Source of the DNA: an uncultured Clostridia bacterium
Lineage (GTDB): Bacteria; Bacillota; Clostridia; Oscillospirales; Oscillospiraceae
Length of the DNA: 27,966 nucleotides
Direction of reading: 5' to 3'
NCBI GenBank assembly: GCA_937892865.1
Contig: CALBJG010000013.1
Coordinates: 1-27,966 of the forward strand
In this document: in pieces, positions 1-7,068 of the stretch
Position numbering within the stretch: the stretch's first letter is position 1
How the letters are laid out: every line of letters begins with the position of its first letter
Program-made: the position numbers and the translations under genes
Notes under the pieces: generated by a model
What the model saw: only the letters and a program-made list of their open reading frames with translations
Database searches by the model: none
What the model was told of the DNA's origin: nothing

Positions 1-429
1 GCATACCCATAAAGAAAGCCGGTCATCTTCTGCAAGAAAGATACCGGGCTTTATAACGGAAGAAAAAATTCAGCCAGTGTTCGTGCGAAATTGCCCATGG
101 GTGCATACCCATAAAGAAAGCCGGTCATCTTCTGCAAGAAAGATACCGGGCTTTATAACGGAAGAAAAAATTCAGCCAGTGTTCGTGCGAAATTGCCCAT
201 GGGTGCATACCCATAAAGAAAGCCGGTCATCTTCTGCAAGAAAGATACCGGGCTTTATAGCGGAAGAAAAACATTCAGCCAGAGTTCGTGCGAGTTTGCC
301 AGTCCGGGCATCCGGACAAAAAAAGAATCCCGGGCTTTTCCGCAAGAAAGATACCGGGCTTTATAGCGGAAGAAAAACATTCATCCAATGTGCGTGCGAG
401 TTTGCCAGTCCGGGCATCCGGACAAGAAA
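1..429. repeat. 102-bp tandem repeat array (about four units)
   Basis: Units begin with GCAT at positions 1, 103, 205 and 308, with a further unit start at 414. The first two periods are exactly 102 bp and near identical; later units diverge and the last is about 106 bp. Each unit has an imperfect hairpin made from an AAAGCCGGT-type arm and an ACCGGGCTTT arm. A second hairpin with a GCAT loop spans each unit junction: stem ATGGGT/ACCCAT at 97-112 and 199-214, and GTCCGG/CCGGAC at 302-317 and 408-423. There are no unique spacers, so it is not a CRISPR array. An open frame crosses it only because 102 is a multiple of three; it has no ribosome binding site and looks non-coding. The array continues past the left edge of the window. 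Confidence 0.9.
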
Positions 430-473
430 TGACCCTCGACATGTCACCTGACCACTGTGACTGTCGAGGGTCA
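430..473. other. Strong hairpin closing the repeat array
   Basis: The arms TGACCCTCGACA (430-441) and TGTCGAGGGTCA (462-473) are perfectly complementary over 12 bp. The stem continues with GTCAC/GTGAC after a one-base bulge, leaving a nine-base loop. No run of T follows on the plus strand, so a simple intrinsic terminator is unlikely. It could be an RNA processing or structural element, or the edge of a mobile repeat. Confidence 0.6.
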
Positions 474-822
474 TCTCTCTGAACTCTTAGTATCTAACAT
501 CTATTGGTTAACCTCTCTTTCTGCAGATTAGACAGCGCTTTCACACTTGACAAAGGTTGAATTACTTCCGTTTGGAATTCCTTAGGTTAGGCTCTTCTTG
601 ATCAATTCATAATTATATGTGATCGGAAGTTGGGGTTTGGAAAGCCTGTCTTCGGTTCCCTTTTTTCATTAGGAACCTTAGGTGTATCAGATCATTGGTA
701 TCACCTCTTTGTGTCTATATAGTAACATGTTTTTTTAGCAGATACAAGACGGAATGTTTCATAAGAATTTGCAGACAAAATCGTGCAAAGGGGAGAATTC
801 TATTTTGCGCAGCAGTTTTTTG
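474..822. other. AT-rich intergenic stretch without a gene
   Basis: I see no convincing reading frame, tRNA or known RNA here. The only structure noted is a small dyad, GGTTCC (654-659) with GGAACC (672-677), around a T-rich loop. A TTGACA near 550 has no matching -10 box. Confidence 0.5.
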
Positions 823-852
823 TTGACACGGCAGATCGTTTTGTGATACGAT
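823..852 (+). promoter_or_regulatory. Sigma-A type promoter of the repeat surface protein
   Basis: TTGACA at 823-828 and TACGAT at 847-852 are separated by 18 bases. Transcription would start near 859, giving a leader of about 150 nt before the start codon at 1007. Confidence 0.65.
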
Positions 853-861
853 ATTCGTGTT

Positions 862-882
862 GGGGCGCAAGCTCCATTTTTT
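862..882 (+). other. 5'-end hairpin with GCAA tetraloop and T-run
   Basis: GGGGC (862-866), a GNRA-type GCAA loop (867-870) and GCTCC (871-875) form a five-pair stem (one G-U pair), followed by A and six T. It lies within a few bases of the predicted transcription start. It may cap and stabilise the mRNA, or act as a very early terminator; the stem is short, so both readings are tentative. Confidence 0.4.
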
Positions 883-1006
883 ATTTTCTGAAAAATGACA
901 CGAAATGCGCCCACAAGGTTACAGAATGTCATTGCAAAAGAAAATGTACGATGATATTATAATAGTAAGCAAAGACCGAAACTTTTTAAGAAAAGGGGAA
1001 TGTGTA

Positions 1007-3877
1007 ATGAAACGGATCATAAGCAGCCTTTTGGCATTGGTAATGGTTTTGAGCCTGCTGGCAGGTTTGGGCATTACGGTATCTGCCGCGGAAGGCGAAA
1101 GCGTTGCCTTTAATGTGGCATTGCCTGAGGCGGGCGGTACGGCATCTACCGCTTTGACCGGCATACCGGACGGTTTTGTGTTGGATGGTTTTAGTATCCA
1201 AAAATATGATTATGCAAGCGACTGCTTCCGGGAATATAATGAGGCAACTTACGCAGATGACAGTGTTTATCTGCTGCATATCAGCATCCGCGCAGAGGAT
1301 GGGCAATACTTCCCTTTTGAGGAAGAGGATGCGCTGTTTGATGCCACTATCGGCGGCGTTACCGTTGACAACTGGGACGTCGTGGATCGTAATGAAAATG
1401 GCTTCACCCATCTTGCTTTCCAAAAAGTTTTTGTGTTGGGCAATATCAACGTGCTGAACGGCGTAACAGTTGAATCCCTGCCTGCGGAAGAAGCAGGAAC
1501 TTCTACTGCCGCCACAGAAGTGAAACTGCCGGAAGGCGCGCCTTATAAGATCGCGGAAGTTGCTTGGTACGTGGAAGAGCCCTGGGAGAGATATGAAGGC
1601 GCTGCTTTGGCGGAAAATACCCGGTATGCGTTGTATCTGTATCTGCTGCCCCAGGAGGGCTTCTGGCTCGGTATGGATATGGATATGGCTGCGCCGATGC
1701 CGGTTGACAGTTTCTACACCAAGGTCGATGAAGGCTACTTCAGTATGACCTTTATCTACGATACGACTCCCGGTGTAGACGCGGTGGAGATCACCGGTAT
1801 TCCCGAGGCAAAGTACGGCGAGGCAATTTCTGCTGCGGGCATTACCGCTCCTGCAGGCGCAGCATATACGATAGATGCCTCTTGGCAAAGCTGGGACCAT
1901 GAGTCCGGTTGGGTCGAAGCAACCGGTAACTTTGGTTTTGGCGAATATATACTGCGGATCATCGTTGATGCGACGGGTGGCTATACCATAGATAACGATG
2001 TAGCGATCACCATTGACGGTGAGGATGCCTTTGCATCCGACAACTGGGATATCTGGGAAGAGGGCGAGAGCCAACTCGTTATGGAGAAGTACATAGAGAT
2101 CCTGCCCCAAAACGGTTATATTGAGAATATCTTTATCAAAGGCGCGCCCGGTGGTATCCAGGCAAACGGCGAGATCTCTACGCCTGCGCTGACACTGAGC
2201 CGTACGGACAATCTGACCATCAGCGATGTCCGCTGGCTGGATGAAGAGAAGAATCCTGCCTCCGGCAAGTTTGTTGACGGCAAGGTCTATTATCTGGCGT
2301 TCACCCTGAAACCGGACGAGGGCTACGGCCTGCGCAGCGGTTACTATGCAGAGGTGGAACAGGAAGATGACGGTTATTACCACCCCTATCAGGCGGTAAA
2401 CGAGGACGGCACGGCTACGGCCTATGTGCGCTACAGCCTGCTGAAGCAACTGGATAAGATCGAGATCACCTACACCGAGCCTGCGGTGGGAAAAGCCCCT
2501 GCAGAGCCCAAAGTGCCGGAGGGTGTCAAGTACGCTATTTCTGACTACGGTTGGCACGAAGAAACTTCCGACGAGGCAGTGACCGTGTTTGAAGATGGCA
2601 AGGTGTACTATCTGGAAGTGCATTTCGAACTGGCGGAAGGCTATGAAGTGGCGGGCGAACCCACAGTCCTTGTTAACGGTAAAGAGGCGTATGAGTACTC
2701 CCACGAGGAAACAACGGCAAATATTTTCCAGAGAGTTTCCTTTAAAAAGCAGATCGACCGGGTGGACATCACACTGCCGAAGCCCGCTTTGGGCGGCGAA
2801 GCCGATGTGGATGACGTTCAGGTCCCCGATGGCGTAAAGTATGTCCTTTGGGATGCTGTGTGGGATTCCTACGATACCCAGTTTAACGGCGTGTTTGAGA
2901 AGGATAAGTACAGACTGCAGTTGATGCTGATGGTAGAAGACGGTTATGAATTTACCGAAGAGGTAGATGTCTACATCAACGGTGAAAAATTCAGTATCGA
3001 ATATGCCTATGACAGCCGTCGGTTAATAGATGTAGTTTACAACGTTTCTTTCCGGGACAAGATCACCAAAGTGGAGGTCCAGGAATTGCCGGTGGCAAAG
3101 GTCGGCGAGACGGCTACCACACCCACACTGGAAGCCCCTGCCGGCGCCCATTACACTTTGTCGGGTATGTGGATGAAGTATGATGGCAATATGTCCGGCA
3201 CAACCTTTACCGGTACATTTGAAGATAAGACGGTCTATTATCTGGCTGTGATCGCAATGCCGGATCCGGGCTACGAATTCAGCGAGGATGTGGAAATCAT
3301 CTTTGAAGGTAAGGCATTTGCCGGGGTGAAGATGGTCGATGACAGTTACATGGAATGTTTGAAACTGAACAATTTGGGTGTGCCGGAAATTCAGAAGGTA
3401 GACCTGAAAACAGAAGCCCCGGAGATCGGCAAAGCCCCCGGAAAACTGACAGTTTCCCAGGATGCAAATTATGAGATCGTCCAGGAATATTGGTCCGTAG
3501 GCGATACTGACGATTTGGACGATGCCGAATCAATGAAAAAGAAGGCTGTCTTTGAAGAGGGCAAGTATTACTGGATCGCCGGTGTATTGCAGGCGAAAGA
3601 AGGTTATGTTTTCGCAGATGATTTGCAGATCACCATTAACGGCAAGCCCAGCGACGCATCCTTTATGGAAGAAATTTTCGGATTCTCTCATTTTGGAAGC
3701 ATTGCATTCTACGCTTACGGTTTTGATAAACTGGAAGCCCCGATTCCCGAGCAGAAGCCTGAGGCGGGCAATCCCGAAACCGGCGATGCCGGCATCCTCC
3801 TGCCTGCTGCTATCGCAGTGCTGTCTGTGAGCGCTCTGGCGGTGACCGTAATCGGCAAGAAGGAATACGACATCTAA
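1007..3877 (+). CDS. Secreted multi-repeat surface protein with sortase-like anchor
   Basis: This 956-residue protein is probably exported and attached to the cell wall. The start at 1007 is chosen because AAGGGGAA lies eight bases upstream and the protein then opens with a classic signal peptide (MKRIISSLLALVMVL, cleavage near the VSAA at about 25-28). An in-frame ATG at 905 would hide the signal peptide. The mature part is acidic and holds about eight degenerate repeats of roughly 90-120 residues. Each has a beta-rich pattern: an opening I-x-K/R-V-x-I strand, a P-x-G-x-x-Y-x-I segment, F-E-x-G-K-x-Y-Y-L, a G-Y-x-F-x-x-x-V turn and an I-N-G-K end. I cannot name the domain; an Ig-like or carbohydrate-binding fold is a guess. 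The C-terminus has NPETGD at 922-927, a hydrophobic helix and the tail KKEYDI, which fits a non-canonical LPXTG-type sorting signal. No catalytic motif is visible. It has its own promoter and terminator, so it appears monocistronic. Confidence 0.9.
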   Translation: MKRIISSLLALVMVLSLLAGLGITVSAAEGESVAFNVALPEAGGTASTALTGIPDGFVLDGFSIQKYDYASDCFREYNEATYADDSVYLLHISIRAEDGQYFPFEEEDALFDATIGGVTVDNWDVVDRNENGFTHLAFQKVFVLGNINVLNGVTVESLPAEEAGTSTAATEVKLPEGAPYKIAEVAWYVEEPWERYEGAALAENTRYALYLYLLPQEGFWLGMDMDMAAPMPVDSFYTKVDEGYFSMTFIYDTTPGVDAVEITGIPEAKYGEAISAAGITAPAGAAYTIDASWQSWDHESGWVEATGNFGFGEYILRIIVDATGGYTIDNDVAITIDGEDAFASDNWDIWEEGESQLVMEKYIEILPQNGYIENIFIKGAPGGIQANGEISTPALTLSRTDNLTISDVRWLDEEKNPASGKFVDGKVYYLAFTLKPDEGYGLRSGYYAEVEQEDDGYYHPYQAVNEDGTATAYVRYSLLKQLDKIEITYTEPAVGKAPAEPKVPEGVKYAISDYGWHEETSDEAVTVFEDGKVYYLEVHFELAEGYEVAGEPTVLVNGKEAYEYSHEETTANIFQRVSFKKQIDRVDITLPKPALGGEADVDDVQVPDGVKYVLWDAVWDSYDTQFNGVFEKDKYRLQLMLMVEDGYEFTEEVDVYINGEKFSIEYAYDSRRLIDVVYNVSFRDKITKVEVQELPVAKVGETATTPTLEAPAGAHYTLSGMWMKYDGNMSGTTFTGTFEDKTVYYLAVIAMPDPGYEFSEDVEIIFEGKAFAGVKMVDDSYMECLKLNNLGVPEIQKVDLKTEAPEIGKAPGKLTVSQDANYEIVQEYWSVGDTDDLDDAESMKKKAVFEEGKYYWIAGVLQAKEGYVFADDLQITINGKPSDASFMEEIFGFSHFGSIAFYAYGFDKLEAPIPEQKPEAGNPETGDAGILLPAAIAVLSVSALAVTVIGKKEYDI

Positions 3878-3888
3878 ATACAACATAA

Positions 3889-3918
3889 CCCCGGGAGCGA
3901 TGCTCCCGGGGTGTTTTT
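3889..3918. terminator. Intrinsic terminator between convergent genes
   Basis: CCCCGGGAGC (3889-3898), loop GAT and GCTCCCGGGG (3902-3911) form a perfect 10-bp stem followed by TGTTTTT on the plus strand. It ends the surface-protein transcript and overlaps the stop codon of the convergent regulator gene. It may also work on the minus strand, although the T-run there is poor. Confidence 0.9.
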
Positions 3919-4726
3919 ATTGGCTTTCTCGGCGGTACTGTCCCGGGGTGACACCTACTTCCCGCTTAAAGGCGGCGGAAAAATAGTTGGGGCAATCAAA
4001 ACCTACGGCTTCCGCTACGGCGCTGACGCTTTGTCCTTGCCGTAAGAGTTTTCTTGCCTGGATCATCTTCATCGCCAAAAAGTATTCGTGAACACCGGTG
4101 GAGGCGTATTGCTGAAAGATCCGTTTTAACTGGGAAAGGCTGATGTGCAAAGTTTCTGCCAGTTCCCGGGCTTTCATAGGCGTGTGGATCTTTTCTCCCA
4201 TCAATTTTACAGCGGCGGTAAAGATGGCGGCGTTGCCGGTAGCCTGCACCCGGGGTTGGTCGGCAGTTTCGGCGCAGGCGTAGAGAAGCAATTCCAGAGT
4301 GGAACAAAACCGGGCAAAGGGAACGCCCGGAACCTGAAACACATCCGGAAGAAACCGGTTCGCTCCCTGCTGCCGGGCAATTTGGGTTTTTAACTGTTTC
4401 ATCAGTTGCTCTCCCTCACCGGTCAACGCAGATACTTTGTTGTACAGTTTTTTTACATACTCCCCCTGGGCAGTGAAGGAGATAATGGTATAGTGGATGC
4501 GGTCTTTGCCGGCATTCCAGATCCGGTGGAATTCGTTGGGTTTGTGAAAAATAAGGGTACCGGGCAGGCAGGTAAAAACACGGCTGCCTGCAGTAATGCC
4601 TACCGTGCCTTTTTCTACGAACACCATTTCCCAAAAATCGTGGGATTCTCCGGCAAAGTAAAAATCCGTCTGTTTTTCTTCTATAAAGGCGGAATGGATC
4701 CGGGTAATGCAAATCGGTCTTTCCAT
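3917..4726 (-). CDS. AraC-family transcriptional regulator
   Basis: This 269-residue cytoplasmic DNA-binding protein has a cupin-like N-terminal sensing domain (about 15-95, with F-W-E-M-V-F, P-G-T-L-I-F and H-K-P-N-E-F-H) and a C-terminal AraC/XylS double helix-turn-helix (about 170-269). The signature end V-A-E-A-V-G-F-D-C-P-N-Y-F-S-A-A-F-K-R is clear. I start it at 4726, where AGGAG precedes the ATG by nine bases; the frame is open upstream to 4822 but has no ribosome binding site there. It is divergent from the GH109-like gene at 4849, with 122 bases between them, so it most likely controls that gene in response to a sugar ligand. The target and ligand are inferred from position only. Confidence 0.9.
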   Translation of the reverse strand: MERPICITRIHSAFIEEKQTDFYFAGESHDFWEMVFVEKGTVGITAGSRVFTCLPGTLIFHKPNEFHRIWNAGKDRIHYTIISFTAQGEYVKKLYNKVSALTGEGEQLMKQLKTQIARQQGANRFLPDVFQVPGVPFARFCSTLELLLYACAETADQPRVQATGNAAIFTAAVKLMGEKIHTPMKARELAETLHISLSQLKRIFQQYASTGVHEYFLAMKMIQARKLLRQGQSVSAVAEAVGFDCPNYFSAAFKREVGVTPGQYRRESQ

Positions 4727-4763
4727 AAAAGATACTCCTGATATGAGCCGTTTTCTTATTTTT

Positions 4764-4809
4764 ACTGTCTTTTTTCTTATAGACAGAGGATAAAGGACAG
4801 TTCTATAAT
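4764..4809 (+). promoter_or_regulatory. Putative promoter and AraC-type operator of the GH109-like gene
   Basis: TAGACA (4780-4785) and TATAAT (4804-4809) are 18 bases apart and face the gene at 4849. ACTGTC at 4764-4769, AGACAG at 4781-4786 and GACAGT at 4796-4801 repeat one hexamer in both orientations around the -35 box. This is a plausible binding site for the divergent AraC regulator, but the role is inference. Confidence 0.5.
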
Positions 4810-4848
4810 GAAAGTACCACAAAGAATGCAGAAAGGCAAGGTGCTTTT

Positions 4849-6078
4849 ATGAAAAAATATAAAGTAGGCGTCATCGGCGCAGGCTCCCGCAGTTACGGCT
4901 GGATCCGGGATTGTCTGTCCAAAATGCCCAATGTGGAAATAACAACTTTGTGTGATGTCCGGGAGGACCGGTTGCAGGAGATCACCGAAAGGATGGAGAA
5001 AGAGAATCATATTTTCATTCCCCATCATTTGACGGATGCCCATCAGGTCATCGCAAGTGACGATGTGGAAGTGGTGCTGGTCTTCTCCGGCTGGCAGAAT
5101 CATATGGATGCCGCTATGGAAGCCATGGAAGCAGGCAAGCCGGTAGCCATCGAGGTGGGCGGCGCTTACAGTGTAGAGCAGTGCTGGCGCTTGGTGCATA
5201 CATACGAAAAAACCAAGACCCCGTTTATGATGCTGGAAAATTGCTGTTACGGCGAGTATGAGATGACCGTGACCCACATGGCGCGCCAGGGCATCTTCGG
5301 CGAGATCGTCCACTGCGCCGGCGGCTATTGCCACGATCTGCGGGAAGAGTTGGCAGGCTGGGGCACCGGCGGCAAGTACCGGGGCAACGAGTACCATAAG
5401 CGAAACTGCGAAAACTACCCCACCCACGAAGTCGGCCCCATTGCGAAACTGCTGGATATCAATAACGGCAACCTCTTTGTGTCCCTGGTAAGCGTGGCAT
5501 CCAAATCTGCGGGTATGCGGGAATACTTAAAAGATAAGGATCATCCGCTGAAAGATGCTACATTTGCCCAGGGTGATGTGTTTACTACGCTGATCAAGTG
5601 CGCCAACGGCGAAACGGTACAACTGACTCTGGATACCACCTTGCCCCGGTATTACAGCCGGGATTTCACGGTCCGGGGGACAAAGGGAATGTATGAAGAG
5701 CGGACCAATTCCGTATTCCTGGACGAAGCCCACCACGCCGTAGAGTTTGACTGGAAAGGTAAAGACCAGTGGAACAATATGGACAAGGAATATATGGAAC
5801 AGTATCGCCATCCTCTGTGGAAGAAATACCGGGAAGAGGGACTTCAGGGCGGACACGGCGGTATGGACGGATTGGTGATGGCTGCGTTCTTTGACGCGCT
5901 GGAAAAGGATCTGCCTATGCCGGTGGATGTCTACGACACCGCCACCTGGATGGCGATCACAGCATTAAGTGAGCAATCTATTGCTTTGGGCAGCGCCCCG
6001 GTGGCGTTCCCGGATTTTACCTGCGGCAAGTGGATCATCAAAAAGCCCCCAGTGGACAGTATGTATAACCTGCTGTAA
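4849..6078 (+). CDS. GH109-like Gfo/Idh/MocA oxidoreductase or glycosidase
   Basis: This 409-residue enzyme has an N-terminal NAD-binding Rossmann fold (V-G-V-I-G-A-G at 6-12, plus the G-K-P-V-A-I-E segment at 96-102) and a C-terminal substrate domain. Several blocks match what I know of glycoside hydrolase family 109: M-L-E-N-C-C-Y-G (128-135), G-G-Y-C-H-D-L (158-164) and N-Y-P-T-H-E-V-G-P (189-197), followed by L-D-I-N-N-G. Family 109 members studied so far are NAD-dependent alpha-N-acetylgalactosaminidases that work by transient oxidation of the sugar. There is no signal peptide, so it acts in the cytoplasm on an imported sugar. A weak AAGGTG site precedes the ATG. It stands alone between its promoter and a strong terminator and is divergent from the AraC gene. 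A plain sugar dehydrogenase remains possible. Confidence 0.85.
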   Translation: MKKYKVGVIGAGSRSYGWIRDCLSKMPNVEITTLCDVREDRLQEITERMEKENHIFIPHHLTDAHQVIASDDVEVVLVFSGWQNHMDAAMEAMEAGKPVAIEVGGAYSVEQCWRLVHTYEKTKTPFMMLENCCYGEYEMTVTHMARQGIFGEIVHCAGGYCHDLREELAGWGTGGKYRGNEYHKRNCENYPTHEVGPIAKLLDINNGNLFVSLVSVASKSAGMREYLKDKDHPLKDATFAQGDVFTTLIKCANGETVQLTLDTTLPRYYSRDFTVRGTKGMYEERTNSVFLDEAHHAVEFDWKGKDQWNNMDKEYMEQYRHPLWKKYREEGLQGGHGGMDGLVMAAFFDALEKDLPMPVDVYDTATWMAITALSEQSIALGSAPVAFPDFTCGKWIIKKPPVDSMYNLL

Positions 6079-6118
6079 ATCAAAAGCCGCCTCGACAAAA
6101 GTTGAGGCGGCTTTTGAT
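6079..6118. terminator. Bidirectional intrinsic terminator
   Basis: An 18-base arm (6079-6096, ending CCGCCTCGAC), an AAAA loop and its complement (6101-6118) form a long stem with one G-U pair. The stem starts with A-rich and ends with T-rich sequence, so it can stop transcripts from both the GH109-like gene and the convergent dehydrogenase gene. Confidence 0.9.
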
Positions 6119-6140
6119 ACGATGCGATATACTTTGACGG

Positions 6141-6941
6141 TTAGGGGCGAAGACCCATACCACCCTCTAAGGTGATGGTCTCACCGCTCATATACTTCAG
6201 GTCGGGAGATGCCAAAGCGACGCAGGCTCTGCCGATCTCCGTTTCCGGATCGCCGAAATGACCCATAGGCGGCATATGCACATTGGCTTTGAATGCCTCG
6301 GGGTTGGCGTTTGCCCAGGCATCCAGTTGCGCTGTCCAGGCAAGGGGACAGACTACATTGACATTGATGCCGTCCTTGCCCCACTCCGTTGCGGCTACCC
6401 GGCTCATACCACGGATACCCTCTTTTGCGGCGGCATAGGCGCTCTGACCGAAATTGCCGAACAGACCGGCGCCGGAGGCAAAGTTGATCACACTGCCTTT
6501 GGTCTTGGCAAGGTAGGGATAGCAGGCTTTCATATAGTGGAATGTGGCGTACATACCGGAGTAAACGGCTAAATCAAACTGCTCTGTGGTGTGATCTGCC
6601 AGGGTAACGCCGGAGGCGGATGCCTGGGCATTGTTGATCAGCACATGTATGTCGCCAAAGGCGTCCACGGCTTTCTGTACCACGCCGTTTACCACGGCTT
6701 CGTTGTCTGCGCCGGCGCTGACATCTGCCTGCACAGGCAGCACCTGAACGCCGTAAAGCCGTTCCAGTTCCTCTTTGGCGTCCAAAAGTTTTTGCAGATT
6801 CCGTCCGGTGAGCACCAGGTTAGCGCCCTCTTTTGCAAAGGCAGTTGCAATGCCGTAGCCGATAGAGCCACAGCGCCCATCCGGTAATACGGCGCGGCCG
6901 CCGCCGGTGATGATCACAGTTTTTCCTTTTAAATGACTCAT
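6141..6941 (-). CDS. Short-chain dehydrogenase/reductase (SDR)
   Basis: This 266-residue cytoplasmic NAD(P)-dependent oxidoreductase has the usual SDR length. The start at 6941 is supported by AAGGAG eight bases upstream; the frame runs open to 7031 without a site. The catalytic Ser156, Tyr169 and Lys173 (S-A-Y-A-A-A-K) are present, and the family NNAG motif reads N-N-A-Q at 103-106. The nucleotide loop is odd: T-G-G-G (12-15) is followed by nine extra residues before G-S-I-G-Y-G-I-A. This spacing recalls enoyl-ACP reductases of the FabI type more than classical SDRs. It ends with the common G-G-M-G-L-R-P tail. The substrate is not evident. It is monocistronic, convergent to the GH109-like gene, with a palindrome upstream that could be an operator. 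Confidence 0.9.
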   Translation of the reverse strand: MSHLKGKTVIITGGGRAVLPDGRCGSIGYGIATAFAKEGANLVLTGRNLQKLLDAKEELERLYGVQVLPVQADVSAGADNEAVVNGVVQKAVDAFGDIHVLINNAQASASGVTLADHTTEQFDLAVYSGMYATFHYMKACYPYLAKTKGSVINFASGAGLFGNFGQSAYAAAKEGIRGMSRVAATEWGKDGINVNVVCPLAWTAQLDAWANANPEAFKANVHMPPMGHFGDPETEIGRACVALASPDLKYMSGETITLEGGMGLRP

Positions 6942-6980
6942 AACAACAACTCCTTTTATCATAATGGGTTTCTTTACTAT

Positions 6981-7024
6981 AGTATACGCAATAAAACAGA
7001 AGAACGATGTTGCCTGCGCAACAT
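6981..7024 (-). promoter_or_regulatory. Putative promoter and palindromic operator of the SDR gene
   Basis: A TATACT -10 box (6981-6986, minus strand) lies about 40 bases before the ribosome binding site; no good -35 box is seen. ATGTTGC (7007-7013) and GCAACAT (7018-7024) form a perfect seven-base dyad around CTGC, close to where the -35 box would lie. A repressor or activator site is a reasonable inference. Confidence 0.45.
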
Positions 7025-7033
7025 TCAACAAAA

Positions 7034-7062
7034 AAAGGTCACCGGTAAAACCGGTGACCTTT
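7034..7062 (-). terminator. Intrinsic terminator of the giant surface-protein gene
   Basis: Read on the minus strand, a 13-bp perfect stem (AAAGGTCACCGGT and its complement) with a TTT loop is followed by a continuous run of T. It begins six bases after the stop codon. Confidence 0.95.
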
Positions 7063-7068
7063 GCTTTA

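Noticed and set aside
1..429. CRISPR array
   Set aside because: Units are contiguous 102-bp repeats without unique spacers, and no cas gene is present.
77..451. Open frame of 124 residues across the tandem repeats
   Set aside because: The unit length is a multiple of three, so a frame stays open by chance; there is no ribosome binding site and the peptide is low in plausible protein features.
600..690. T-box or other known riboswitch before the first gene
   Set aside because: The GGTTCC/GGAACC dyad lacks the T-box core sequence and lies upstream of the promoter, so it would not be in the transcript.
986..2704. Long minus-strand open frame opposite the repeat surface protein
   Set aside because: It is antisense to a gene with a signal peptide, promoter and terminator, and shows no domain or ribosome binding site.
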